The position numbers and the translations under genes were made by a program. Source: UBA1952 sp965246905 (lineage in GTDB: Bacteria; Bacteroidota; Bacteroidia; Chitinophagales; Chitinophagaceae). Taken from it: a stretch of DNA of 64,000 nt. Each line of letters opens with the position of its first letter. The first letter of the stretch is position 1. The notes beneath the pieces are model-generated. The model was not told the DNA's origin, made no database searches, and was given only the letters and a program-made list of their open reading frames with translations. This document shows, piece by piece, positions 16,595 to 25,198 of the stretch. The stretch lies in assembly GCA_965246905.1 (NCBI GenBank), contig CBDFFZ010000010.1, positions 124,001 to 188,000 on the forward strand. Direction: 5' to 3'.

Positions 16595-17011
16595 TTAAAA
16601 GCGCTCCAGCCCGCTGAAGAAGAAGCTGCCCTCAATGTCTGCATTCTCATCGCTATCGGAGCCATGTACTGCATTTTCGCCCATAGAAGTGGCGTACTTC
16701 TTGCGGATGGTTCCTTCCTCTGCATTCGCAGGGTTGGTAGCGCCGATGAGGGTACGGAAATCAGCTACTGCATTGTCTTTCTCGAGGATGGCTGCAACGA
16801 TGGGGCCGCTGCTCATAAATTCGGTAAGCTCACCATAAAAAGGGCGCTCAGCATGTACCTCATAGAATTTCTTTGCTGCATCCAGGCCCAGGCTGGTATA
16901 TTTCATAGCCACGATGCGGAAGCCGCCGGCATTGATCATTTGCAGGATATTACCAATGTGGCCATTGCGTACGGCATCCGGCTTGATCATCGTAAAGGTG
17001 CGGTTAGTCAT
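16595..17011 (-). CDS. ndk: Nucleoside diphosphate kinase
   Basis: A 138-aa enzyme that transfers phosphate from ATP to other NDPs through a phospho-histidine, keeping NTP pools balanced. The N-terminal RTFTMIKPDAVRNGHIG and the active-site block NAVHGSDSDENADIE (His in the family's NxxHGSDS motif) are intact. The length matches the family. A perfect -7 box lies 24 bp upstream of the ATG. Confidence 0.96.
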   Translation of the reverse strand: MTNRTFTMIKPDAVRNGHIGNILQMINAGGFRIVAMKYTSLGLDAAKKFYEVHAERPFYGELTEFMSSGPIVAAILEKDNAVADFRTLIGATNPANAEEGTIRKKYATSMGENAVHGSDSDENADIEGSFFFSGLERF

Positions 17012-17034
17012 AATAGTTGCTTTTTTTGACGGCG

Positions 17035-17042
17035 CAAAAGTA
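17035..17042 (-). promoter_or_regulatory. -7 box of ndk
   Basis: TACTTTTG on the minus strand, 24 bp before the ndk ATG. Confidence 0.5.
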
Positions 17043-17086
17043 GGGTTTGATTTTTGATTTTTGGTTTGGGATTTATGATTTTCACT

Positions 17087-19732
17087 TCAATACACCGCAT
17101 CGCGGTAATCCCTGCGCCGTAAAAGCCTCAGATCCTGCAATACGCTGGCCTTTACATTGAGCGTAAAATTATAGTTCTTATTAGGCCCGAATGGGATAGT
17201 GCCGAGGCGCATTTCCCAGCAGTGAAGGTCGCGGTAGATGTCTATGGAAGTGATGGAAAGCTGCTTCTGCGCAAAGTTGTAGCCACTGGTAAAGGTTACT
17301 TTCCATTTGGGCGTCAGGTTAAAATCTCCTGAGAAAAGAGTCGAATTCTGCGCCAGCCGTAAAGTGTCGCCACCATTTATCCGCGACCGCGATTCCTTAT
17401 TTACGGTGAGCGCATAAGATACATTTAGCGACCACGGAATATTGAAATCCACATAATCGCGGTAGCCATTGCCCATCATCCGCGATACTTCATCGGTGCG
17501 CGGTGTCTGGCTGTTATTGCCGGTAGTTTGCTTACTGCGCAGAGTTGTGGAAAGCGATACGCTGGCATCATTGAAGCGCACAAAGCCGCCATTGCCGAAT
17601 TGGGAAATATTCACCCTCCGCCCCTGGTCATAGTCATATTTATAAGGGTCAAAATTTGCTCCTGCGGAGATGTTGATGATGTTGAGCACATTGGTACGGA
17701 AGCTCAGGTTTACAGACGACCATTTAAAGGAATCCGCAGCAAGGTTGTAATTGGCTGCGATGCCCAGTCCGTCTATCAGCGTTACATTGCGCGTACCGGT
17801 AACGGTATCTTTTTTAGTGCGCGTCTTGATCTGTAAATTATTATTGAGCCCGAAGTTGATGCTGCTATTGAAGTTGCCATACTGGTTCTGGCCCGGCGTG
17901 CCCACAACCGAGCCTTCATACGGCGAGCGGTATTCTAAATATCCCGCCGCAGAAGTATAAGTACGGTAATAATAATGGAAAGGCGCCGCTGCATAATCCG
18001 GCGTGTAGTTGAAGCCGATATTGGGCGTGAGCACATGGCGTATGCCGGCAATCTTGCCGTGCTTAAACAACTTCACTCCATAAATACGTGTGCTCAGCTG
18101 CATCGTGGCATTGGCATCGCGGGCAGTGTAGAAGCCACGGCTTTGTACTGTATCGAGCGCGTTTTCGTTGTTGTTATAATACTGATAGAGCCTGCGCGTG
18201 AGCCAATATTCATTGTAATTGACGCCGAAGGAAACATTGATAAAGCGGAGCGCCGTATAGCTTGCGCTGATAGGAATAGAATGCTGGATGCCGGCATTAA
18301 AATCATTCAGGGAAAGTGTGCGCAGGGAGAAAGCGGTATCGTAAAAAGAGGTTTTGGCAAGGCCGCTCAATGTATAGCTCAGCGTGATCTTCTCATACCA
18401 TTTCTGGGAACCAACAGCATGCTTGCGCTGGAAAGGATTGAACTGGGAAACGAAGAAGGTAAACTGCGGCAGGGTTACATTCACTATTTTGGTAAGCGTA
18501 TTCTGGTCGTGGAGTAGCGCAATCGTAAGCCCGTATGGCTTGCCCTGCCAGTTTTTGGTATAGGTTACACTCGAGGTAAAAATGTTCTGAATGATCTCAT
18601 TAGCCGCGTAACTATTGCGGGCGTAATAATTCCCTTTCTGGATGTTTACATTCGCATTGAAGCTCTGTCCGGGCTTTGCTTTGGGATCGGTGGTGTGCCG
18701 CCACATAAAAGCGTAGGATCTTTTGATGGATGCGGTTGGCTCATAATCCTCACCGGTCTTTTCATAGCCGTAATTAAAGGAAACTCCTCCGCTGTAGCGA
18801 TAGCGGTTTGCATAGGTAGAAAGGAGGCTTACATTATAGCTCCCTTTTGAGTAGATGCTTGTATTGGCAAGCAGATCCACATAATCGTTGATATAGAAAT
18901 AGTAACCAATATTGGTAAGGCCCAGACCGCGGCGCTCTTCGAGGGTATATGATGGTAGCTGAAAGCCGGAGCGCTGGCTCTGCGTAATCGGAAAAACGGC
19001 AAATGGCAGCCAGATCGGCGTAGGCACATGCTCTATCTCCAGGTTCGCCGCACCCGCAACGATAATCCGGTTAGGGATGATCTTGATATGCTTTGCACGA
19101 ATGCTGAAATGCGGCGTATCGAGGCTGCAGGTCGTGTAGCCGTTCCACAAGCCATATATGCTTTCATCAGGGTTTCGCTTAATCTGCTTACTGACCACAA
19201 ACCCCTCGCCATATTGCGATCGTGCATTGCGCACAAGGGCGCGTTTGGTCTTGAAATTATATTTCAGGGAATCGTAAGTAAATTTTTCCGTCCCCTGCTC
19301 AAAAGTAGGTTTGTCTTTAAGCACACCGGTACTATCATACAGTGGTGCTGCCGTTATAAGGTTATTGCCCTGATCATACATTACCTGCCCGGCGCTGAGC
19401 TTCACTTCTTCATAGCTCATTTTTGCCTCACCGTACAGGTAAAACTGGTTATGCTCCATATCCAGCACGGCAGAGTCTGTAGCGGTAGCGCTCACCGGCG
19501 CCGAGAGCGCATCGGGCGAAATACGGATGCCAAGTTTTTCCTCGAGCTTTTTTCGGGATGCCGTGTCTTTTCCTTTACCAACAGTGTCCGTAAGACTTAG
19601 TGAATCTGTTGAAGGCTTTACCCGTTCGCCTGTAAAGCTGCCTTCCGTTTGACGGCGACCGATCTGTGCTCTTGCAGTGTGTGTTAAAACAAAGGTAAAA
19701 AACAGGATAGCAAGGAGTGCGAGGCAGCGCAT
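17087..19732 (-). CDS. lptD: LptD-like LPS assembly outer-membrane protein
   Basis: An 881-aa beta-barrel that would insert lipopolysaccharide into the outer leaflet with LptE. An N-terminal OstA/LptA-like jellyroll (VLDMEHNQFYLYGEAKMSYE, KFTYDSLKYNFKTKRALV) is followed by the barrel with the Bacteroidota block PTPIWLPFAVFPITQSQRSG. The start at 19730-19732 (MRCLALLAILFFTFVLTHTARA, a signal peptide) is preferred because the consensus -7 box at 19781 leaves almost no leader for the alternative ATG at 19769-19771; a still longer frame to 19834 is unlikely. It is divergent from the amidase gene. Confidence 0.85.
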   Translation of the reverse strand: MRCLALLAILFFTFVLTHTARAQIGRRQTEGSFTGERVKPSTDSLSLTDTVGKGKDTASRKKLEEKLGIRISPDALSAPVSATATDSAVLDMEHNQFYLYGEAKMSYEEVKLSAGQVMYDQGNNLITAAPLYDSTGVLKDKPTFEQGTEKFTYDSLKYNFKTKRALVRNARSQYGEGFVVSKQIKRNPDESIYGLWNGYTTCSLDTPHFSIRAKHIKIIPNRIIVAGAANLEIEHVPTPIWLPFAVFPITQSQRSGFQLPSYTLEERRGLGLTNIGYYFYINDYVDLLANTSIYSKGSYNVSLLSTYANRYRYSGGVSFNYGYEKTGEDYEPTASIKRSYAFMWRHTTDPKAKPGQSFNANVNIQKGNYYARNSYAANEIIQNIFTSSVTYTKNWQGKPYGLTIALLHDQNTLTKIVNVTLPQFTFFVSQFNPFQRKHAVGSQKWYEKITLSYTLSGLAKTSFYDTAFSLRTLSLNDFNAGIQHSIPISASYTALRFINVSFGVNYNEYWLTRRLYQYYNNNENALDTVQSRGFYTARDANATMQLSTRIYGVKLFKHGKIAGIRHVLTPNIGFNYTPDYAAAPFHYYYRTYTSAAGYLEYRSPYEGSVVGTPGQNQYGNFNSSINFGLNNNLQIKTRTKKDTVTGTRNVTLIDGLGIAANYNLAADSFKWSSVNLSFRTNVLNIINISAGANFDPYKYDYDQGRRVNISQFGNGGFVRFNDASVSLSTTLRSKQTTGNNSQTPRTDEVSRMMGNGYRDYVDFNIPWSLNVSYALTVNKESRSRINGGDTLRLAQNSTLFSGDFNLTPKWKVTFTSGYNFAQKQLSITSIDIYRDLHCWEMRLGTIPFGPNKNYNFTLNVKASVLQDLRLLRRRDYRDAVY

Positions 19733-19780
19733 TCCTGATAATTTTAAAATAAATTTACGCCCCCTGACCATTAGAAGGCG

Positions 19781-19788
19781 CAAAATTA
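19781..19788 (-). promoter_or_regulatory. -7 box of the lptD-like gene
   Basis: TAATTTTG on the minus strand, a perfect TAnnTTTG match in the short divergent region. It predicts transcription from about 19775 and so decides the lptD start. Confidence 0.45.
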
Positions 19789-19842
19789 AAGGTTTGCCCC
19801 TTTTATCGGTCAACTCATTTTGCCTCAACACCATTCCAAAGG

Positions 19843-20685
19843 ATGCGCTTAAAAAATTTATTGATACTGCTTGCCCTTATAACGGTGATTCCATCTGTTT
19901 CATTTGCCGCAGGCAAAAAACTTTCCAAGATTGTGCTTGATGCCGGGCATGGCGGTAAGGACGGTGGCGCACGTGGAGCCTACTCAAGCGAAAAAGATCT
20001 TACGCTATTCATTGTGCTGAAGCTGGGGAAGATTATCAATGACAGTATGAAATCGGTAACGCCACTTTATACCAGGGTTTCAGATACATATCCTTCCCTG
20101 CCCGACCGGCATGAAGTAGCTAACCAGGCCAAGGCGGATTTGTTTGTATCCGTCCATATAAACTCCACGCCTTTTTGGACTGAACGGGTGCAAACCGGTA
20201 CACGCACCATTCGAAAAAGAAGAAGGTCTGTAAGTGTTCCTGTTTATCAGTCTATCCGGCATCATACCACTACCCGCAGCGGTGTTGAGGTATTGGTTTT
20301 GGGCAGTATCCGCAATAATCAAAAGGAAAAAGCGGTGGGTGAGTACAGCGATAATATTTCCGATGAGCCGGGCCTTCTGAATGAGAATGACCCGCAGACG
20401 GCTATTATCATCTCTCAATATACCAAAGCGTTCCTGGGCCGCAGTGTATCGCTGGGTACCAAGATCCAGGATGAATTTACTGCTGAAGGCCGCAATGAGC
20501 TGGGAGTAAAGCAGCAAAGCCTCGAAGTGCTGGCAGGCAGCTATATGCCGGGCGTGCTGGTAGAATGCGGCTTTATCACCAATCCTACCGAGGAAGAATA
20601 CATGAATTCTGAAAAGGGGCAAACAGAGATTGCAATGGCCATTTTCCGGGGCATCAGGGCCTATAAATCAGAAGTTGAAAAGTAA
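19843..20685 (+). CDS. N-acetylmuramoyl-L-alanine amidase (Amidase_3)
   Basis: A 280-aa periplasmic zinc amidase that cleaves the bond between MurNAc and the stem peptide. Signal peptide MRLKNLLILLALITVIPSVSFA. The first Zn-ligand motif is IVLDAGHGGKDGG, followed by a Glu in SSEKDLTL and the second His in FVSVHINS. The catalytic Glu region is MPGVLVECGFITNPTEE. An insert with basic residues (TIRKRRRSVSVPVYQ) splits the domain, as in AmiC-type enzymes. The divergent arrangement with lptD is common in Bacteroidota. Confidence 0.92.
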   Translation: MRLKNLLILLALITVIPSVSFAAGKKLSKIVLDAGHGGKDGGARGAYSSEKDLTLFIVLKLGKIINDSMKSVTPLYTRVSDTYPSLPDRHEVANQAKADLFVSVHINSTPFWTERVQTGTRTIRKRRRSVSVPVYQSIRHHTTTRSGVEVLVLGSIRNNQKEKAVGEYSDNISDEPGLLNENDPQTAIIISQYTKAFLGRSVSLGTKIQDEFTAEGRNELGVKQQSLEVLAGSYMPGVLVECGFITNPTEEEYMNSEKGQTEIAMAIFRGIRAYKSEVEK

Positions 20686-20863
20686 CGATTTTCACTGAGT
20701 TTCTGTTTACAACCATAGCTGCACTGCATTTTGACTAAAAAATGCAGCGATCACCCTATATTTTCCGTTTTATTTTACGTCTTACAGCTATCTGCAAGGC
20801 AGGAATTTGCATTTTAATTTCTAACTATTATCTTTAAGCCGCTTAAAACAACGGGAACCTTCC

Positions 20864-21400
20864 ATGAAATTTACTTTACGCTCCTTAATCTTATCCGCAA
20901 CTGTAGCTTTTTCCGCCTTTACGGCCATTACAATATCCTCCTGTACTGAAGACAAATGCAAAGGTACTGTATGTGCTTATGGTGGTACCTGTGTAGAAGG
21001 CACCTGCATATGCCCTACCGGCTATGAAGGGCCGCAGTGCGAAACGGTAAACCGCGACTATTATAAGGGCATCTGGAAGGTAAACGAAGATGGCACACGC
21101 AGCAATGCAGCCCAGTATGATGTAGCGATAGAGCCGAATGGTGATGTTCCAATGCTCAAGCTTACCAACTTCCGCAATTTTGTGAAGATGGACGTAAAGG
21201 CGCGTGTAATTGGTGATACCCTGACGATTGAAAAGCAGGTTGTAGATGGCTCGACGATTGAAGGCTACGGGGTAATAGCCCGTGATGTGTATTATGGCGA
21301 CCATGCGCTGATGACTATGTACTACTATATCGTATATCCGGATGGTGTAATTGACAATTACGGTATCGGCGGTGGTGTACCTTCCAAATGGAATAAATAA
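20864..21400 (+). CDS. Lipoprotein with an EGF-like domain
   Basis: A 178-aa protein with a lipoprotein signal; the lipobox Cys is in AITISSC (residue 27). Directly after it is a six-cysteine EGF-like module (CKGTVCAYGGTCVEGTCICP, ending GYEGPQCE). The remaining ~120 residues look like a small beta-barrel or lipocalin-like sandwich (GIWKVNEDGTRSNAAQYDV onward). It is predicted to sit on the outer membrane. The function is unknown. A 17-bp-stem terminator follows. Confidence 0.75.
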   Translation: MKFTLRSLILSATVAFSAFTAITISSCTEDKCKGTVCAYGGTCVEGTCICPTGYEGPQCETVNRDYYKGIWKVNEDGTRSNAAQYDVAIEPNGDVPMLKLTNFRNFVKMDVKARVIGDTLTIEKQVVDGSTIEGYGVIARDVYYGDHALMTMYYYIVYPDGVIDNYGIGGGVPSKWNK

Positions 21401-21415
21401 TTTTTCTTTTTGAAT

Positions 21416-21453
21416 AATAAAGAGGATGTAGCTTCTGCTACATCCTCTTTATT
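21416..21453. terminator. Bidirectional terminator
   Basis: AATAAAGAGGATGTAGC pairs perfectly over 17 bp with 21437-21453 around a TTCT loop, between the convergent lipoprotein gene and rlmN. Confidence 0.85.
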
Positions 21454-21479
21454 ATGTCATGGAGTTTTTAAGCAATCCT

Positions 21480-22538
21480 CTATCCGGCAACAGCTGCAAT
21501 TGCCTGATGATCTACATTGGCAAGCTGGCCACAGGCTGCATCAATATCCTTTCCACGGCTCCGGCGGAGGTGTGCGTTAACTTTTTTTGTTTCTAAATAT
21601 TTCATAAACGCATCCACAACTTCCTCATCCGGTTTTTCGTATTTAGCGGCATCTATAGGGTTGTATTCAATGATATTTACAAGATCAGCCGGTACCTGGC
21701 GGTAAATTTTCACCAAATCATCAGCATCTTTCAAGCTATCATTAAATCCTTTAAAGAGAATATACTCGAACGTGATCTCATTGCCTGTTTTCTGATAAAA
21801 ATAATTCAGGGCTTCGATCAGCGCTTTGAGATTATTAGATTCGTTGACCGGCATGATTTCGTTGCGTTTAGCATCTGTGGCGGCATGAAGCGATAGCGCC
21901 AGCTTAAACCGCACGCCATCATCACCCAATTGCCGGATCATTTTGGCAACACCAGCCGTAGAAACCGTAATACGGCGCGGGCTCATACCCAATCCATCGG
22001 GCGAAGTGATGCGCTCTATGGCCTGTAACGTATTCTTATAATTAAGCAGCGGCTCACCCATACCCATAAACACGATATTAGAAAGTGGCTTGCCATATTG
22101 CTCCATACATTGCTCCTGCACCAGGGTTACCTCATCTACAATCTCATCAAAATCAAGATTGCGGCGGCGCTCTAAGTAGCCGGTAGCGCAGAATTTACAC
22201 GAAAGCGAGCAGCCTACCTGACTGGATACGCAAACGGTCATCCGCTTATCGGTAGGAATGAGCACACTTTCAACAAAATGGCCATCATGAAGCTGGAGGC
22301 GGTTCTTGATAGTGCCATCATTGCTGTACTGGCTGTGGTGAATGCTTACTTTAGGAATCTCATAATCAGTTGCAAGCTTTTCCCGCAGAGACTTGGAAAG
22401 ATTGGTCATATCGGCAATGCTGCGTGCTCCCTTCTTCCAGATCCAGTCATATATCTGCCCGGCGCGGAATTTAGGCTCGCCCAGGTCTTTCATCAGCTCA
22501 GACAGCCCTTCTACACTTACATGCCGCAAATTTTTCAT
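21480..22538 (-). CDS. rlmN: 23S rRNA (adenine(2503)-C(2))-methyltransferase
   Basis: A 352-aa radical-SAM enzyme that methylates C2 of A2503 in 23S rRNA (and A37 of some tRNAs). The 4Fe-4S motif CxxxCxxC is in VGCSLSCKFCATGY. FVESVLIPTDKRMTVCVSSQ precedes it. The conserved GMGEPLLNY and the S-x-x-G (VSTAGVAKM) are present, and the C-terminal catalytic Cys region is IDAACGQL. The length is typical. A -7 box lies immediately upstream. Confidence 0.96.
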   Translation of the reverse strand: MKNLRHVSVEGLSELMKDLGEPKFRAGQIYDWIWKKGARSIADMTNLSKSLREKLATDYEIPKVSIHHSQYSNDGTIKNRLQLHDGHFVESVLIPTDKRMTVCVSSQVGCSLSCKFCATGYLERRRNLDFDEIVDEVTLVQEQCMEQYGKPLSNIVFMGMGEPLLNYKNTLQAIERITSPDGLGMSPRRITVSTAGVAKMIRQLGDDGVRFKLALSLHAATDAKRNEIMPVNESNNLKALIEALNYFYQKTGNEITFEYILFKGFNDSLKDADDLVKIYRQVPADLVNIIEYNPIDAAKYEKPDEEVVDAFMKYLETKKVNAHLRRSRGKDIDAACGQLANVDHQAIAAVAG

Positions 22539-22543
22539 GGCGG

Positions 22544-22551
22544 CAAAGGTA
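22544..22551 (-). promoter_or_regulatory. -7 box next to rlmN start
   Basis: TACCTTTG on the minus strand, only 6 bp before the ATG. If used, the mRNA would be nearly leaderless. Confidence 0.35.
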
Positions 22552-22744
22552 TGGAAGTTGGGTGGTAACGGATTGTGAAGTAATATGATTTGATTTAAAT
22601 GCAGAAAGGCTTCCGGATGAGAAAGATGGAAGCGGCTAACATTGGCTTTTTAGTAATAAAGCTCAGTTTTTATTTCAGGATTGCTTCCTTCTTGCTGCGA
22701 TAAAATTTGCATAGATAGTACCTGCCAATGCCACTGTTAAAAAT

Positions 22745-23431
22745 TTATAGCGTAAGGCGGACAAGATACTGATCATTCTCATCCTCAAAATGCTTTTCAA
22801 CCTGCCATCCTTCACTGCCGGCTATTTTACGCAGGGTTTGCTCATCAATGTAAAGCCAGTTAAACCAGTCGGATTTCTGCTTTTTGTATTCGTAGCGACA
22901 TTCGATCTCCCCGTAATAATGCCCGTTTTCCGGGAGACCAGCGTCAAAAAGATAAGCCACATCGGAGGAATCAAATAGTAGCTGTCCGCCAGGATTTAAA
23001 AGCGTTTTTGCGTGGCGTAGCAGGTTAATCAGCCCGGCTTCCGTTCCGGAAAGGCCAATGCCATTCATTAAAAGGAGTAATGTGTCAAACCGTGCACTCT
23101 TGTAGGAGAATATATCTGCGGCGATCACCTGCTCAATGCCCCGGTGCCTCATTACATCGGCAGCTTTTGGAGAAATATCCAGTGCAGTAATATCAAAACC
23201 CGCTTCCTGAAGTGTAAGCGCATGGCTACCTGCGCCCGCACCGATATCCAGCACAGCCCCTTTACATTCCCGCAGGGCAATCTGCTCCAGCTGGGGCATA
23301 GCAGCGGGATGGCGAAAGTAAACCGGGATCTGCATCTCCACTTCCGGGCCGTGGTGATCATGTACCCAAAGCTTTGCCCGGGAATTTTTAAAATAGAACT
23401 CGTAAATGGCCGTGCCCAGTATATCTTTCAT
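22745..23431 (-). CDS. Class I SAM-dependent methyltransferase
   Basis: A 228-aa Rossmann-fold methyltransferase. Motif I is AVLDIGAGAGSHALTL, followed by the acidic loop DITALDISPKAADVM and motif IV LLLLMNGIGLSG. The start at 23429-23431 (MKDILGTAIYEFYF) fits the family; the frame extends 10 codons further up into the start region of the divergent gene. The substrate is unknown; the C-terminal part (WFNWLYIDEQTLRKIAGSEG) resembles small-molecule methyltransferases. Confidence 0.85.
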   Translation of the reverse strand: MKDILGTAIYEFYFKNSRAKLWVHDHHGPEVEMQIPVYFRHPAAMPQLEQIALRECKGAVLDIGAGAGSHALTLQEAGFDITALDISPKAADVMRHRGIEQVIAADIFSYKSARFDTLLLLMNGIGLSGTEAGLINLLRHAKTLLNPGGQLLFDSSDVAYLFDAGLPENGHYYGEIECRYEYKKQKSDWFNWLYIDEQTLRKIAGSEGWQVEKHFEDENDQYLVRLTL

Positions 23432-23507
23432 TAAACCTGTAAAGTTGGTCAAATGTAGCATGCCCGTGGAGCCACTTTTGTATAGTCAATCTGAAAAACA
23501 GCCCGGG

Positions 23508-24488
23508 ATGAAAAACAAAGTAACACCGAAAGGAATATGGGAAGTGCTGAAAAATGCATTTTCCGGATTTTCAGATGATAAGGTTACCAAGCTGAGCGGA
23601 TCGCTGGCTTACTACACGGTCTTTTCGATGGGCCCGCTGCTGATCGTGATTATTTCCCTCTGCGGCATTTTCCTGGGTCGTGAGGCGGTTGAGGGGAAAA
23701 TATTCGGCGTGCTGGTAGGTTTTGTGGGGCAGGATACGGCAGCCCAGCTCCAGGAGATCATAAAAAATGCATCCCTGAGCGGCAAGAGCACTATTGCCGC
23801 AGTGATTGGCGCGGTAACGCTGGTGGCTGGCGCAACCTCTGTATTTGCTGAGATCCAAGATTCCATTAATGGCATCTGGGGCATCAAGCCTAAGCCGAAA
23901 AGAGGATGGCTGAAGATGGTACAAAATCGCTTTTTGTCTTTCTCCGTCATTATCAGTCTCGGGTTTCTGCTCCTTGTTTCTCTTGGTGTTTCCGGGGTTA
24001 TTGATGCGCTAAGCGGCAAGCTTCAGGCTGCTTACCCGGATGTAACCGTAGTTGTTTTTTACTTCATTAACGTATTAATCACCATTATAGTAACCACGGC
24101 CATTTTCGCAGTAATATTTAAAGTGCTGCCGGACGCAAAGATCAAATGGCGTGATGTTATTACCGGCTCAATCGTTACCGCTGTGCTGTTCATGCTTGGT
24201 AAGTTTGCCATCTCCATTTATATAAGCCAGAGCAAAGTGGGCAGCACTTATGGTACGGCCGGCTCATTAGTTGTTTTATTGCTTTGGGTATATTATTCGG
24301 CCATTATCCTCTATTTCGGCGCTGAATTTACCAAGGCCTGGGCAGTAAAATACAGCGATGCAATCCACCCGAATGATTATGCGGTAACCACCCAGCAGGT
24401 AGAGATAGAAACCGGCAGTGCATCCATCCAGGATAAGGAAAAGAAAGCCGATAAGATTACCGAAAAGCACGGCATCACTAAAGCTTAG
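23508..24488 (+). CDS. YihY/BrkB family inner-membrane protein
   Basis: A 326-aa membrane protein of the YihY/BrkB family, once misnamed ribonuclease BN. It begins MKNKVTPKGIWEVLKNAFSG and has about six helices (LLIVIISLCGIFLG, FSVIISLGFLLLVSLGVSGV, VFYFINVLITIIVTTAIFAV and others), with the family block GSLVVLLLWVYYSAIILYFGAEF. The frame is open 34 codons further up; ATG 23508 is preferred as the family N-terminus. The function is unclear (possibly transport). It converges on the PPTase gene with a 15-bp gap. Confidence 0.85.
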   Translation: MKNKVTPKGIWEVLKNAFSGFSDDKVTKLSGSLAYYTVFSMGPLLIVIISLCGIFLGREAVEGKIFGVLVGFVGQDTAAQLQEIIKNASLSGKSTIAAVIGAVTLVAGATSVFAEIQDSINGIWGIKPKPKRGWLKMVQNRFLSFSVIISLGFLLLVSLGVSGVIDALSGKLQAAYPDVTVVVFYFINVLITIIVTTAIFAVIFKVLPDAKIKWRDVITGSIVTAVLFMLGKFAISIYISQSKVGSTYGTAGSLVVLLLWVYYSAIILYFGAEFTKAWAVKYSDAIHPNDYAVTTQQVEIETGSASIQDKEKKADKITEKHGITKA

Positions 24489-24503
24489 TAGGAATTATCA
24501 ACA

Positions 24504-25139
24504 CTAAAAGGAAGTTATCTGGCGTATTACGATTTCTTCAGGTGGAGCTGAAGAGGCAAGATGAACAATGTAATCAGGGCTTATTACAGGCGCAATCCAA
24601 TACCATTTCCTGCCAGAGAATACAACAGGGTTTTGGAGTACTTCCAGTAATGCAAAAGGCATTTCCACTCCATATCCGGCTGCTTTAAGCACGGCTTCCT
24701 TACGGGTCCAGAGGGCTAAAAAGCTTGCTGCTTTATCTTCCGTACTATTTAGATAATGCTGCTCTTCTGGTGAAAGATAAGCTACCATTTCCCTCAACTG
24801 TATCCGGCTTCTTATTTCTGCATCGATTCCAATCATTGCATTTCCCATACAAACAGCACAAATAGCCAGTTCTGAAGAATGGGTGATGCTGAATGAGATG
24901 TTTGGGTCATTGAATGATGGTTTCCCCCAGGCATCGTAGCTTATATCTTCAAGCGCCTGCGGCAAATGGGCATCAAGTAAAATCTGCCTTAAAAGGAGCT
25001 TACCAATCGTTCGAATCATTCTATCCTGTGGTATTTTATAGGATAAGATCTTCAACCTTTGTGCCTCAGGTAGGCTAAGAAGTAAATCTTCTTTACTTCC
25101 TAACAAGGATTTCACAAATGCGTAGTATATAAAAATCAT
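24504..25139 (-). CDS. 4'-phosphopantetheinyl transferase superfamily protein
   Basis: A 211-aa Sfp-type PPTase, which moves phosphopantetheine from CoA to a carrier-protein serine. The Mg-binding motif is IGIDAEI and the second motif is WTRKEAVLKAAGYG; SFSITHSSELA precedes. The length fits Sfp-type rather than AcpS enzymes. It is divergent from an NRPS-like gene with a carrier domain 60 bp away, which is therefore its likely substrate. Confidence 0.88.
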   Translation of the reverse strand: MIFIYYAFVKSLLGSKEDLLLSLPEAQRLKILSYKIPQDRMIRTIGKLLLRQILLDAHLPQALEDISYDAWGKPSFNDPNISFSITHSSELAICAVCMGNAMIGIDAEIRSRIQLREMVAYLSPEEQHYLNSTEDKAASFLALWTRKEAVLKAAGYGVEMPFALLEVLQNPVVFSGRKWYWIAPVISPDYIVHLASSAPPEEIVIRQITSF

Positions 25140-25198
25140 TCTTTGCGCCTAAATTTACGCAGCAATTGCCGGCAATTCTTTTCCTGCCTATCCCCTCA

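Noticed and set aside
20724..20747. CTGCATTTT/AAAATGCAG hairpin after the amidase gene
   Set aside because: Stem is AT-rich and no T run follows, so a terminator call is not supported.
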